Shown: one piece after another, positions 16,611 through 25,445 of the stretch
How positions within the stretch are numbered: the first letter of the stretch is position 1
Layout: the number at the start of each line of letters is the position of its first letter
From: Kineococcus rhizosphaerae
GTDB lineage: Bacteria; Actinomycetota; Actinomycetes; Actinomycetales; Kineococcaceae
NCBI RefSeq assembly: GCF_003002055.1
Contig: NZ_PVZF01000006.1
Coordinates: forward strand, 248,001 to 312,000
Reading direction: 5' to 3'
DNA length: 64,000 nucleotides
Notes under the pieces: model-generated
The model's input: the letters and a program-made list of their open reading frames with translations, nothing else
Told to the model about the DNA's origin: nothing
Databases searched by the model: none
Position numbers and translations under genes: made by a program

Positions 16611-17154
16611 ACCCGGCCAGCACCGCGGCCGCCTCCCGCAGGGCCGCGGTGAACCCCGTCCCGCCGCTCACCGCGCGCTGCAGGGCGGAGTCGAACACCG
16701 CGGCCGACACACCGGCCAGCAGGCGGGCGTCGGCGGGCGGGACCCCCCGCCCGCCCAGGGCGCGGGCGAGGGCGTCGGTGATCTCCGCGGCCTTGGTGCG
16801 CTCGCGTTCGCGCAGTTCCTCGCTGCCGGCGATGACCGCGGCGCGGACGGCCTGGTGCGTCGTGACGCGCAGCAGTTCCTCGCCCACCTCGGCCAGCGCC
16901 GCGAGGACGGCCTCGGGCGCCGGGACCGCAGCGTCGGCGGCCGCGACGCGTTCCTCGAGCGCGACGGGCAGGCGTTCGGAACCGGCGAACAGGACCTCGC
17001 GCTTGTCCTTGAAGTGGCGGAAGAACGTGCGCCGCCCCAGGCCGGCGCGGTCGGTGATGGCGTTCACCGTCACGGCGTCGTAGCCGTGCTCGGCGAACAG
17101 CTCCAGGGCCGCGACCCGCAGGCGGTCCGCGCTGCCCGGTTCCCAACGTGGCAC
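16594..17154 (-). CDS. TetR-family transcriptional regulator
   Basis: A 186-residue regulator with the N-terminal HTH at residues 8-55 (RVAALELFAEHGYDAVTVNAITDRAGLGRRTFFRHFKDKREVLF). The C-terminal domain gives no ligand clue. I chose GTG 17154 over an upstream ATG at 17187, because the longer start would put the coding region through a 21-bp quasi-palindrome (17169-17189) that looks like its own operator. It is divergent from the oxidoreductase at 17218, the obvious regulated gene. Confidence 0.88.
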   Translation of the reverse strand: MPRWEPGSADRLRVAALELFAEHGYDAVTVNAITDRAGLGRRTFFRHFKDKREVLFAGSERLPVALEERVAAADAAVPAPEAVLAALAEVGEELLRVTTHQAVRAAVIAGSEELRERERTKAAEITDALARALGGRGVPPADARLLAGVSAAVFDSALQRAVSGGTGFTAALREAAAVLAGFSRGR

Positions 17155-17168
17155 GGCCCAGGGTACCG

Positions 17169-17189
17169 TGACGACACTCAGTGCCATCA
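17169..17189. promoter_or_regulatory. Candidate TetR operator
   Basis: A 21-bp quasi-palindrome centred on C17179 with the perfect core CACTCAGTG (17175-17183). Eight of the ten symmetric pairs match. It lies between the divergent TetR gene (start 17154) and the oxidoreductase (start 17218), the standard place for a site that controls both promoters. Confidence 0.5.
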
Positions 17190-17217
17190 AGGTGCTGCCA
17201 CCTGGACGGAGAACGTC

Positions 17218-18315
17218 GTGCCCCTCCCCCGCACGGGCATCTGGATCGCCGGCGCCACCGGCCGCACCGGCCGGGCCCTCACCCGCCGCCTGCTGGAGAC
17301 CACCGACCACGAGATCACCCTGCTCGGCCGCGACGCCGGCCGCCTGGAGCGCGCGAGCGCGGACCTGCCCCGCCCCGTGCGGACCGCGGTGCACCCCGAC
17401 CTGGCCGCCGCGGCCGAGGCCGTGCGCCACGGGCGGCCGCTCGTCCTCGTGAACCTGGCCGGCGACTACCGGGGCTCGACGGTCCCGCTGGCCCGGGCGA
17501 CGCTGCCCGGCGGGCACTACGTGGACCTCGCCAACGACCTCCGGGTGCTGGAGGAGCTGCGCACCCTCGACGCCGACGCCCGGGCGGCGGGCAGCACCCT
17601 CGTGACGGGCGCGGGTTTCGGCGTGCTCGCCACCGAGGCGCTCGTCGTGCGGCTGACCCGGGGACTGCCCACGCCCGCGTCCGTCCAGGTCGACGCCCTG
17701 GGGTCCTCCGCCACGCAGGACGGCGAGACCGGTGAGGCCTTCGCCGCCAGCGTCGTCGACGTCCTCACGACGGGCGGACGGGAGTTCCGCGGCGGCGAGC
17801 TCGTCCGCACCCGGCTGGCGGCCCGCGCCGAACGGTTCACCCTGCCCGACGGCACGACCGTCGCGTCCGCCTCGGCGCCGTCGGCCGAACTGCTCGCGGC
17901 GCACCTGGCCAGCGGGGCACCGGACGTCGTAGCCACCTCCGGACTCGTTCCGGCGCAACGGGTCGTGCGGGCCCTGCTGCCGCTCGCCGGTCGCGCGCTG
18001 TCGATCCCCGCCCTGCGCCGGGCGGCGGTCTCCCGGCTCGCGCGGACCAGGACGCAGGCCGCGGCCCGGCCCCGCCCGCACTCGTGGGGTCGCGCCGTGG
18101 TCGTCTGGCCCGACGGGTCCCGGCGCGAGGGCTGGCTGCGGGCCGGCGACGCGATGGAGTTCACCGGCGAGGTCCTGCTCGCCGTCACCCGCCGGGTCGC
18201 CGACGGTCGCACGGACCCCGGGGTCCACACCCCGGCGGGCGCCTGCGGCCCGGACGTGGCCGAGGAGGCGGGGGCGAGGCTCAGTCCTGCTGAGCCCGCA
18301 CCGCCGCGTCGATGA
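17218..18315 (+). CDS. Saccharopine dehydrogenase-like NAD(P)-binding oxidoreductase
   Basis: A 365-residue protein with an N-terminal Rossmann motif GIWIAGATGRTGRALTRRLL and the Sacchrp_dh_NADP layout (LLGRDAGRLERA, VLVNLAGDYRGSTVPLARA, HYVDLANDLRVLEELRTLDADARAAGSTLVTGAGFGVL). These are features of trans-acting enoyl-reductase and saccharopine-dehydrogenase-like proteins; the substrate is unknown. The GTG at 17218 has a GGACGGAG-like ribosome site at 17205-17212. It is probably repressed by the divergent TetR protein. Its end overlaps the convergent MarR gene by 35 nt. Confidence 0.8.
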   Translation: MPLPRTGIWIAGATGRTGRALTRRLLETTDHEITLLGRDAGRLERASADLPRPVRTAVHPDLAAAAEAVRHGRPLVLVNLAGDYRGSTVPLARATLPGGHYVDLANDLRVLEELRTLDADARAAGSTLVTGAGFGVLATEALVVRLTRGLPTPASVQVDALGSSATQDGETGEAFAASVVDVLTTGGREFRGGELVRTRLAARAERFTLPDGTTVASASAPSAELLAAHLASGAPDVVATSGLVPAQRVVRALLPLAGRALSIPALRRAAVSRLARTRTQAAARPRPHSWGRAVVVWPDGSRREGWLRAGDAMEFTGEVLLAVTRRVADGRTDPGVHTPAGACGPDVAEEAGARLSPAEPAPPRR

Positions 18316-18736
18316 CGTGGGACAGCCCGTCCCGCAGCCGTTCGAGCTCGGCGAGGTCCATGCCGAGCCGGGTCACGATCTGCCCGGGGACCTCCAGCGC
18401 CCGCTCGCGCAACGCCCACCCCGCGTCGGTGAGCGTGACGGCGAGGCTGCGCTGGTCCTCGGGCAGGCGCTTGCGCTCGAGCAGGCCGTTCGCCTCGAGG
18501 CGCTTGAGCAGCGGGGACAGGGTGGGCGGGTCGAGCTGCAGCGCCTCGCTGAGCTCCTTGACGGACATCGGCTCGCGCCCCCACAGCGCGAGCATCACGA
18601 GGTACTGCGGGTGGGTGAGGCCGAGGGGCTCCAGGACGGGCCGGTAGACCGACAGGACCGTGCGGGCGGCCACGACGAGCGCGAAGCAGACCTGACGCTC
18701 CAGGGCGAGCGGGTCGGTCGTCTCCGTGGTCGTCAT
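18281..18736 (-). CDS. MarR-family regulator, OhrR-like
   Basis: A 151-residue winged-helix regulator. The opening LERQVCFALVVAARTVLSVYRPVLEPLGLTHPQYLVMLALW matches the OhrR branch, including a Cys at residue 17 in the position of the peroxide-sensing cysteine. HTH and wing are MSVKELSEALQLDPPTLSPLLKRLEANGLLERKR and DQRSLAVTLT. ATG 18736 is preferred over a longer frame starting at 18826, whose extra residues come from a DNA tandem repeat. No ohr gene is adjacent, so an organic-hydroperoxide role is only suggested. Confidence 0.87.
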   Translation of the reverse strand: MTTTETTDPLALERQVCFALVVAARTVLSVYRPVLEPLGLTHPQYLVMLALWGREPMSVKELSEALQLDPPTLSPLLKRLEANGLLERKRLPEDQRSLAVTLTDAGWALRERALEVPGQIVTRLGMDLAELERLRDGLSHVIDAAVRAQQD

Positions 18737-18750
18737 GGACGCCAGGTTAC

Positions 18751-18768
18751 CGGTTAACGCATTAACCG
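18751..18768. promoter_or_regulatory. Candidate OhrR/MarR operator
   Basis: A perfect 7-bp inverted repeat CGGTTAA-CGCA-TTAACCG, 15 bp upstream of the MarR start. It is AT-rich in a very GC-rich background and placed for autoregulation; MarR-family sites are typically palindromes of this size. Confidence 0.6.
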
Positions 18769-18791
18769 TTAGCGCGCCATCGTCGGCGAGC

Positions 18792-18833
18792 GCGCCGTCC
18801 ACCGCGCCGTCCACCGCGCCGTCCACCGCGCCG
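18792..18833. repeat. 12-bp tandem repeat, 3.5 copies
   Basis: The unit GCGCCGTCCACC occurs three times in a row (18792, 18804, 18816) and is followed by a half copy at 18828-18833. It lies between the MarR operator and the leader of the LacI-type gene. The period is a multiple of three, so it creates a repetitive Asp-Gly-Ala-Val reading on the minus strand. It may simply be slippage-prone DNA. Confidence 0.85.
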
Positions 18834-18871
18834 GGCCCGGGGCCGCCCCGGGCACCGCTTAGATTCGGGGC

Positions 18872-18937
18872 GTGGTGGAGATCGACGACCTGGACCGGTG
18901 GGACCCGGCCGACCCGCTGCCGGTGGTGGCGGGGTGA
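18872..18937 (+). CDS. Possible 21-residue leader peptide coupled to the LacI-type gene
   Basis: An ORF starting at GTG 18872 (or GTG 18875) encodes an acidic 21-residue peptide, [21 protein letters not shown], whose TGA overlaps the GTG of the downstream regulator (GTGA at 18934-18937). A -10-like TAGATT at 18860-18865 lies six bases before the first GTG, so it could be translated from a leaderless mRNA. It may be a leader that couples translation into the regulator, or a chance ORF. I know no homolog. Confidence 0.35.
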   Translation: MVEIDDLDRWDPADPLPVVAG

Positions 18938-19974
18938 GCGTGCGCCGCAAGTTCAGCGTCCGCGACATCGCGGTGCAGGCGGGGTTGTCGGAGGCGACGG
19001 TCGACCGGGTGCTGCACGAACGGCCCGGGGTCCGGGCCGCCACCGTGGAACAGGTGCGCCGGGCCGTCGAGGACCTCGAACGCCAGCAGTCGCAGGTGCG
19101 GCTCAGCGGCCGGACGGTGATGTTCGACGTGGTGATGGCCGCGCCCCGCCGGTTCGCCGACGCCGTCCGCGCGGCGCTGGAGGTCGAGCTGCCGGCGCTG
19201 CACCCCGCGACGGTCCGCGCCCGGTTCCACACGTCCTCCGGCGCCGGCGGCGCCTGGGTGGCCGCCGAGCTGGACCGGGTGCTGCGCACCGGGTCCAACG
19301 GCGTGGTGCTGCAGTCCCCCGACCTGCCCGAGGTGCGGGCCGCGGTCCAGCGGCTGGCCGACGCGCAGGTCCCCGTCGTCACCCTGGCCAGCGACCTGCC
19401 GGGCAGCCGCCGGCGCGGGTACGTGGGCGCCGACAACCGCGGGGCCGGCGCCACCGCGGCGTACCTGCTGACGCAGTGGGTCCCCGACCCCGCCGAGACC
19501 GTCCTGGTCGTGGGCAGCCGTCAGCCGCAGGACTCCGAACGCAGCCGCCGCAAGGGTTTCGAGGCGGCGCTGGCCCAGTTGGAAGGGTCGGTGCGCCCGG
19601 TGCTCGGCGTCGTCGACGACGACCAGGACCCCGCGGTCCTGGAGGAGGCCGTCGTGGCCGCCCTCGCCGGGCGGCCGACGCTGCGGGCGGTGTACTCGAT
19701 GTGCGCGGGGGCCGGCGGCAACGCGGCCGTGGTCCGGGCCTTCGAACGGGCCGGCACCCGCCCCGTCGCGTTCGTCGCGCACGACCTGGACGGGGAGAAC
19801 GCCGACCTGCTGCGGCACGGCGACCTGTCCGTCGTGCTGCACCACGACCTGCGCAGCGACTGCCGGCAGGCGTGCCGGATGCTGCTGCAGGCCCCCTACA
19901 CCCGTTCCGAGCTGCCCGGCACGGCCTCCCCGATCCAGATCCTCACGCCGTTCAACGTGCCTCCGGGCGCCTGA
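18934..19974 (+). CDS. LacI-type transcriptional regulator with periplasmic-binding-like domain
   Basis: A 346-residue protein. The N-terminal LacI helix-turn-helix is [42 protein letters not shown] (residues 6-47). The effector domain resembles sugar-binding proteins ([56 protein letters not shown]). No ligand can be named. The GTG at 18934 overlaps the stop of a tiny upstream ORF. Its 3' end overlaps the convergent GH13 gene by 23 nt, and the shared sugar theme hints at a link with that enzyme. Confidence 0.88.
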   Translation: MSVRRKFSVRDIAVQAGLSEATVDRVLHERPGVRAATVEQVRRAVEDLERQQSQVRLSGRTVMFDVVMAAPRRFADAVRAALEVELPALHPATVRARFHTSSGAGGAWVAAELDRVLRTGSNGVVLQSPDLPEVRAAVQRLADAQVPVVTLASDLPGSRRRGYVGADNRGAGATAAYLLTQWVPDPAETVLVVGSRQPQDSERSRRKGFEAALAQLEGSVRPVLGVVDDDQDPAVLEEAVVAALAGRPTLRAVYSMCAGAGGNAAVVRAFERAGTRPVAFVAHDLDGENADLLRHGDLSVVLHHDLRSDCRQACRMLLQAPYTRSELPGTASPIQILTPFNVPPGA

Positions 19975-22258
19975 CGTCCTCGTCCTCGGGCTCGTTCGCC
20001 TTCAGCAGCAACGACATCCCGGCGTAGGGCGCGAGCCACACGCCGAAGCTCTTGAGGTCGTCGACCCAGCCGATCTCCCCGCCGTTCGACAGGTCGACGA
20101 CGGGGACCCGGGGGGTGAAGAACTCCGAGCGCACCGACCCCTCGATCGTCTCGGCGCCGAAGTTCAGCACCGTGACCTGCAGGGTGGCGCGGCCGTCGTG
20201 GGCGGCGGGGTCGAGCTCGTGCACCATCACCAGCATGCTCGGGTGCGCGACGGCCGGGATGTCGATCTGTCGGGCCGTGGCGATGCGGTTGTCCCGGCGC
20301 ACCTGCAGGACCTCCCGCAGCTTGTTCGCGAACGAGTTCTCGTCCTCGAGCTGCTGCGGCACGTTGCCGTACAGGGACCGTCCCACCGGGATCCCGGACG
20401 CCGACATCGTGGCCTCGGGTGCGACGCCCATGAGGTCGTGCGCGGCGCGTTCGATCCAGCGGGTGTCGCCGGAGCTGAGCAGGGGTTTCACGGCCTCCAC
20501 CGGCAGCGGCAGCATCCCCAGCAGGTCCCAGCCGGAGAGCGCGAAGACGCCGGGCTGCCAGGCGTTGAACATCGCCATCAGCAGGTGGGCGCGCTTGATC
20601 TGCTCGACGTCCTCCTGGGTCAGGTCGTCCAGGACGCGGTGCCCGCGGCTGGCGGCAATGACGCTCGCGCTCGTGCAGGCGATCCCGTTCGTCGTGAAGA
20701 CGAGGTTGTAGGGGCCGTTGTCCCCCGTGAGGCGCTCGACGAGGTCGGCCCGGATGGTCTCGGCGAGAGCTGCGCCGGTGGTGGTCGAGCCGCGGAACTC
20801 GTACTCGTCCTCGGCGTGCCGGGTGGCCCAGTGGACGAGTTCGTAGGTGAGCTCGTCGTGGTTCTGCAGGGCATGGACCAGCGAGGCCGGGTCGACGCCG
20901 AGCGCCAGCGCCTGCCGCAGGCACAACCGCAGGAACTCGGTGTCCCCGGTGGCGACGGCGTGCTGGACCCCGGGCCGGGTGATGAAGTCGTAGGAAAGGT
21001 CCGCGCCGACCTCGGAGGTGTCGCGGATGTCCTCGATGGTGAGGTTCAGCTCCTGGAAGGTGAACCCGCCGACCTTGCGCACCATGCCTGCGATGAGGTG
21101 GTTCGCCGCCTCCGACAGCGGGTGCCCCTCGGACCACGCGGGACCCTCGACGGTCTTCTCGACGCCGAGGAACCCGTTGGCGTCCAGGCGCAGTGCGCTC
21201 GTCCCCAGGTCGCCGAGGGAGTGCAGGGCGTCGCCGATGACGAGTTTCATCCCGGCGAAGGACGGGTCGAGCCAGTTCACCGACGGCTGCCCCTGCTTGA
21301 AGTAGTGCAGGTACACCCAGCGCCGGACGACGCCGTCGACGCCCTCGACCTCGCGGGTGGCCGACCAGTTCGTCTCCTTGATGCCGGGGGCGTAGAAGAT
21401 GACGCGCTGGAGCTGGCCGATGATGAAACCGCGTTCGGACAGGGCGGCCTCGGCCGCGGCGTCGAGGTTCGCCGCGTCGTGCCCGGGCGGGACGTCGGGC
21501 AGCAGTTCCCAGCACTCCGGGGGGATCTCGACCATGTGGTAGATGCCGGGGTAGTCCTGGAAGGCCATCTCGGCGAGGCGGAAGTCCGCCCCCTTGCCGG
21601 TGTGCCCGGGGACGATGTCGTCGATGACGCTGCCGTCGTGCTCGGCCGCGACCTCGCACAGGTGCCGGAACTCGCCCTCGGTGCCGAACATGGGGTCGAT
21701 CTCGGTGGAGATGCGGTCGAAGTGGCCGTCGACGCTCGGGGTCTGCCGCCAGCCGTCGAGCCCGCCGGCGGACTTGACCGGGCCGGTGTGGACGGCGTCG
21801 ATGCCGATGCGCTGGAACGCCTGCCACAGCTCGGGGTCGCCGAGCGAGCCGAGGAACGAGCGGCCCTGCCGGGTGACGAGCGAGATGGGGTACGCGGTGA
21901 ACCAGACGGCGGCGGTGTCGACGGCGCGCCGGGGGTCGGGCTTGGCGTAGGGGTTCTGCCACATGCTCGACTTGCCGGAGAACTGCCGGCTGATCTTCTG
22001 GGCGTCGGCGAGCATGGACTGCGCCAGCAGCCACCGGACGTACTCGGGGTTGGACCCGTCCGCGGCCCCCTCCCCGGCCGCCGGGCGCGGGGGCGCGTCG
22101 GTGCCGCGCAGTCGCGCCTGCGGGCGGGGGCGGCGCAGGGATCGAGGCCTGGCCGGGTAGCGCTGCTCGTCGTAGGTGATCTCACTCGGCTCGTGCTCGA
22201 CCAGCTCGACCAGCTCGGCGGTCACGTCGGTCACGTCGGTCTCGTCCACGGACCTCAC
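19952..22258 (-). CDS. GH13 alpha-amylase-family protein, trehalose-synthase-like, subfamily uncertain
   Basis: A protein of roughly 768 residues with the four GH13 regions: DDIVPGHTG (region I), [11 protein letters not shown] with the nucleophile Asp (II), FTFQELNLT with the acid/base Glu (III), and LQNHDELT (IV). All three catalytic acids are present. Region I departs from the usual DxVxNH: it reads VPGH followed by TGKG. A C-terminal beta domain ([17 protein letters not shown]) follows. Possible starts are 22285, 22258 and 22249; I used 22258. Maltose/trehalose interconversion or an amylase activity are both possible. Confidence 0.75.
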   Translation of the reverse strand: MRSVDETDVTDVTAELVELVEHEPSEITYDEQRYPARPRSLRRPRPQARLRGTDAPPRPAAGEGAADGSNPEYVRWLLAQSMLADAQKISRQFSGKSSMWQNPYAKPDPRRAVDTAAVWFTAYPISLVTRQGRSFLGSLGDPELWQAFQRIGIDAVHTGPVKSAGGLDGWRQTPSVDGHFDRISTEIDPMFGTEGEFRHLCEVAAEHDGSVIDDIVPGHTGKGADFRLAEMAFQDYPGIYHMVEIPPECWELLPDVPPGHDAANLDAAAEAALSERGFIIGQLQRVIFYAPGIKETNWSATREVEGVDGVVRRWVYLHYFKQGQPSVNWLDPSFAGMKLVIGDALHSLGDLGTSALRLDANGFLGVEKTVEGPAWSEGHPLSEAANHLIAGMVRKVGGFTFQELNLTIEDIRDTSEVGADLSYDFITRPGVQHAVATGDTEFLRLCLRQALALGVDPASLVHALQNHDELTYELVHWATRHAEDEYEFRGSTTTGAALAETIRADLVERLTGDNGPYNLVFTTNGIACTSASVIAASRGHRVLDDLTQEDVEQIKRAHLLMAMFNAWQPGVFALSGWDLLGMLPLPVEAVKPLLSSGDTRWIERAAHDLMGVAPEATMSASGIPVGRSLYGNVPQQLEDENSFANKLREVLQVRRDNRIATARQIDIPAVAHPSMLVMVHELDPAAHDGRATLQVTVLNFGAETIEGSVRSEFFTPRVPVVDLSNGGEIGWVDDLKSFGVWLAPYAGMSLLLKANEPEDEDVRRPEAR

Positions 22259-22308
22259 CCCACCACAGTCCGGCCCGCTTCTCATCCGGAGATCGCGCAC
22301 AGGTTTTC

Positions 22309-22323
22309 CGATAACGATTCTCA
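22309..22323. promoter_or_regulatory. Zur-like box upstream of aztD
   Basis: The 15-mer CGATAACGATTCTCA has the partial dyad GAnAA-N3-TTnTC and differs from the actinobacterial Zur consensus TGAAAATGATTTTCA at about four positions. It is the AT-richest spot in a divergent promoter region and lies 52 bp before the aztD start. The two genes that follow encode zinc-handling proteins, so zinc-responsive repression is the natural reading. Confidence 0.65.
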
Positions 22324-22374
22324 CTCGTGCTACGGTCCTGCCGTTCACAGCTCCCGACCAGGTTGGACCTCCCC

Positions 22375-23649
22375 GTGCGCCGCAGCCCCCTGCTCGTCCT
22401 GACCGCCCTGCCCCTCTCCCTGACCCTGCTCGCCGCCTGCGGCGGCAGCTCCGCCGAGACCCCTGCTGCCCCGACCGCCACCTCCGGGGACGGCCACAGC
22501 GCCAGGACCGCGGCCACCGAGGTCGGCGCCGCCAAGGCCCGCGTCGCCGTGACCTACGACGGCGGCGTCCAGGTCCTCGACGCCGCCACCTTCGAGGTGC
22601 TGGCCGACCTGCCGTTCGACGGCTTCACCCGTCTCAACCCCGCCGGCGACGGCCGGCACGTGATGGTCTCCGCGGCCGGCGGCTTCCACGTCGTCGACGC
22701 CGGCGCGTGGAGCGAACCGCACGGCGACCACTCGCACTACTACACGGGTGAGCCGCACGACACCGGCGTCGTGCACGAGGCCGACAAACCCGGTCACGTC
22801 GTGCGCCACGCCGGGAGGACGACCCTCTTCGACGACGGCACCGGCCACATCGTGTCCTTCGGATCCGAGCACGTCGGCCACGACGCCGTGCAGGAGGGCG
22901 AGGTCCGCGAGTACACGACCCCCTCGGCCCACCACGGGGTCGCCGTCGAACGCAGCGACGGGACGCTGGTCGTCACCGAGGGCACCGAGGAGGCCCGGAC
23001 GGGCATCCGCGTCCTCGACGCGGACAACGCCGAGATCGCCGCGAACGACCAGTGCCCGAACACCCACGGCGAGACCGTCGCCGCGGACGAGACCGTCGTC
23101 ATCGGCTGCAGCGACGGCGTCCTCGTCGTCGAGGGCGACCAGATCACCAAGGTCCAGAGCCCCGACGCCTACGGCCGCATCGGCAACCAGTGGGGCACCG
23201 ACGAGTCCCCGATCGTGCTCGGCGACTACAAGTCGAACCCCGACGCCGAGATCGACCTCACCACGCGCGTCTCGCTCATCGACACCACCACCGCGACCCT
23301 GCGCCTCGTGGAACTGCCCGGCGGGACCTCCTACTGGTACCGCTCCCTCGGGCGCGGCGAGAACGGCGAGGGCGTCGTGCTCGGTACCGACGGGCAGCTG
23401 CACCTCGTCGACACCGCCGCCGGCACCGTCACCCGGTCCACCCCGGTCGTCGACCCGTGGGAGGTCCAGGAGGACTGGCAGGCCCCGCAGCCGCAGGTGT
23501 TCACCCTGGACGGCACCGCGTACGTCACCGAACCCGCCACGAAGGAGATCCACGCGGTCGACATCGAGACCGGCGAGGTCTACGCCAGCGGCACGCTGAC
23601 GGTGACCCCGAACGAGCTCACCGCCGTCCCCGGTGAGGTCACCGAGTGA
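22375..23649 (+). CDS. aztD: AztD-like zinc metallochaperone lipoprotein
   Basis: A 424-residue secreted protein with a signal peptide ending in the lipobox LAAC, then a repetitive beta-strand pattern of a propeller ([46 protein letters not shown]). A histidine-rich stretch ([28 protein letters not shown]) resembles the zinc sites of AztD, the chaperone that loads zinc onto AztC. It overlaps the AztC-like gene by 4 nt. The GTG at 22375 is chosen because it directly begins the signal peptide; the frame is open further upstream to 22327. Confidence 0.85.
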   Translation: MRRSPLLVLTALPLSLTLLAACGGSSAETPAAPTATSGDGHSARTAATEVGAAKARVAVTYDGGVQVLDAATFEVLADLPFDGFTRLNPAGDGRHVMVSAAGGFHVVDAGAWSEPHGDHSHYYTGEPHDTGVVHEADKPGHVVRHAGRTTLFDDGTGHIVSFGSEHVGHDAVQEGEVREYTTPSAHHGVAVERSDGTLVVTEGTEEARTGIRVLDADNAEIAANDQCPNTHGETVAADETVVIGCSDGVLVVEGDQITKVQSPDAYGRIGNQWGTDESPIVLGDYKSNPDAEIDLTTRVSLIDTTTATLRLVELPGGTSYWYRSLGRGENGEGVVLGTDGQLHLVDTAAGTVTRSTPVVDPWEVQEDWQAPQPQVFTLDGTAYVTEPATKEIHAVDIETGEVYASGTLTVTPNELTAVPGEVTE

Positions 23650-24494
23650 GGTTCGCCCTCCCGGTGGCCGGCGCCGCCCTCGTCCTGCTCGCCGGCTGCG
23701 GTGCCCCCGCGACCGGCGAGCAGGACGGGCGGCTGTCGGTCGTGACGACCTCGCACCCGCTGGAGTTCGTCGCGGCCGCCGTGGCGGGCGGGCGCGCGGA
23801 CGTCGCCAACACCGTCACCCCCGGCGCCGACAGCCACGACGCCGACCTCTCGACCCGGCAGCTGGCCGACCTCGTGGACGCCGACGTGGTGGTGCACCTG
23901 TCCTCGATGCAGCCCGCCGTCGACGCCGCCCTGTCCTCCCGGCCCCCCGAGCACCTCGTCGACGCCGCGGCCTACGCCGACCTCGACCGGGACCCGCACT
24001 TCTGGCTCGACCCGACGCTGATGGCCGACCTCGGCGACGACGTCGCCGACGAGGTCACCGAGGTCGACCCCGCCGGCGAGCAGGACTACCGGGCCGGCGC
24101 GGCGGCCCTGCGGCAGCGGATGACGGACCTCGACGCCGACTACGCCGACGCCCTGGCCCCGTGCCGCGGGGCCGCCCTGGTCACCTCGCACGAGGCGTTC
24201 GGGTACCTCGCGGACCGCTACGGCCTGCGCCAGGTCGGGATCGCCGGGATCGACCCTTCCGTCGAACCCTCCCCGGCCCGCGTCCGCGACGTCCTGGCCG
24301 TGGCCCGGGAGAACTCCGTGCAGACCATCTACTTCGAGGCGAGCGCCAACCCGGCCGTGGCCGAGAAACTGGCCACCGAGCTGGGCGTGCGGACCGCCGT
24401 GCTGCACCCCGTCGAGCGGGTGGACGAGGGCGAGGACTACCTGGGCCTCATGCGGCAGAACCTGGCGGCCCTGCGGGACGGGCTCACCTGCTGA
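23646..24494 (+). CDS. aztC: AztC/ZnuA-like zinc ABC solute-binding lipoprotein
   Basis: A 282-residue cluster A-I metal-binding protein with lipobox LAGC. Candidate zinc ligands are His in VTTSHPLEF, His in PGADSHDADLS, His in RDPHFWLDP or TSHEAFGYLADRYGL, and an acidic residue in YFEASANPAVAEKLATELG. It lacks the long His-rich loop of ZnuA, as in AztC, which depends on a chaperone. Translationally coupled to aztD. No aztA (ATPase) or aztB (permease) gene follows; the next gene is convergent and overlaps by 11 nt. Confidence 0.85.
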   Translation: MRFALPVAGAALVLLAGCGAPATGEQDGRLSVVTTSHPLEFVAAAVAGGRADVANTVTPGADSHDADLSTRQLADLVDADVVVHLSSMQPAVDAALSSRPPEHLVDAAAYADLDRDPHFWLDPTLMADLGDDVADEVTEVDPAGEQDYRAGAAALRQRMTDLDADYADALAPCRGAALVTSHEAFGYLADRYGLRQVGIAGIDPSVEPSPARVRDVLAVARENSVQTIYFEASANPAVAEKLATELGVRTAVLHPVERVDEGEDYLGLMRQNLAALRDGLTC

Positions 24495-25425
24495 CGGAGG
24501 CGACCTCCAGCAGTTCGCGCGCCGGACCCGGGGGCATCCGCGCCGCACCGGTCCACACCGCTCGCAGGGTCCGGCTCAGGTCCAGACCCCGCACCGCGAC
24601 GACCCGCAGCCGTCCCGCGTCGACGTCGTCGGCCACCGCGAGGCGGGACAGGACGGCGACCCCGGTCCCGGCGCGCACGGCCTCGCGCACGCTCGTGGCG
24701 GTGCTGAGCTCGACGGCGGGCGCGACGGGGCGCAGACCCAGGACGGCGAGCGCCCGTTCGAGGACGTCGCGGGTGCCGGAGCCGACCTCGCGGGCCACCA
24801 GGGGGGTGGCGGCGAGCTCGGCGGCGTCGACGGGCCGGCGCCGCCGGGTCCAGGGGTGGCCGGGGGCCACGACGACCACGAGGTGGTCGGCCAGCAGTTC
24901 GCGGCTGCGGACGGTCCCCGGGACGTCGGTGCCCTCGACGAACCCGAGGTCGACGTCCCCGTCCTCGACCGCGGCCAGGACGCGGACGCTGTTGGTGGCC
25001 AGGAGCTCGACGGCCGGTGGTGGTGTCCCGGAGGCCTCGGCGCGCTGGCGCAGGACGAGCAGCCACCGCGGAACGAGGTGCTCGGCGATGGTCATGCTCG
25101 ACGCGACGCGCAGACGGGCGGTGCGGTCGGCGCGCAGGGTGGCGATGCCCTCGGCGACCTCGGCGGCGACCTCGAGCAGGCGGGTGGCCCAGCCGGCCAG
25201 GACGGTGCCGGCCTCGGTCGGGGTCGAGCCCTGCCGGGTGCGGTGCAGGAGGGTGACGCCGACCTGGGACTCCATGGCGCGCAGGCGGTCCGAGGCGGCC
25301 TGCTGGGTCAGACCGACGGTCCGGGCGGCGCGGCCGATGGACCCGGCCTCGACGACCGCGACGAGCAGGCGCAGCGAGGTGAGGTCGGGGACGCGCTCGA
25401 GGGACACCCGCAGGAGGCTAGCCAC
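24484..25425 (-). CDS. LysR-family transcriptional regulator
   Basis: A 313-residue LysR protein. The N-terminal HTH (SLRLLVAVVEAGSIGRAARTVGLTQQAASDRLRAMESQVGVTLLHRT) covers about residues 16-64 and the LysR substrate-binding domain begins at LRVASSMTIAEHLVP. The domain with VARELLADHLVVVVAPGHPW-like and VGSGTRDVLERAL segments resembles CysL/CbbR-type regulators of sulfur or carbon metabolism. The target is unknown; the divergent neighbour at 25446 is a hypothetical protein. GTG 25425 is used as the start, though an internal GTG at about 25407 is possible. Confidence 0.88.
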   Translation of the reverse strand: MASLLRVSLERVPDLTSLRLLVAVVEAGSIGRAARTVGLTQQAASDRLRAMESQVGVTLLHRTRQGSTPTEAGTVLAGWATRLLEVAAEVAEGIATLRADRTARLRVASSMTIAEHLVPRWLLVLRQRAEASGTPPPAVELLATNSVRVLAAVEDGDVDLGFVEGTDVPGTVRSRELLADHLVVVVAPGHPWTRRRRPVDAAELAATPLVAREVGSGTRDVLERALAVLGLRPVAPAVELSTATSVREAVRAGTGVAVLSRLAVADDVDAGRLRVVAVRGLDLSRTLRAVWTGAARMPPGPARELLEVASVSR

Positions 25426-25445
25426 GCACGGGCGATGATGGGCCG

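Noticed and set aside
18737-18826. N-terminal extension of the MarR protein with Asp-Gly-Ala-Val repeats
   Set aside because: The residues come from reading through the operator and the 12-bp tandem repeat; the family N-terminus starts at 18736.
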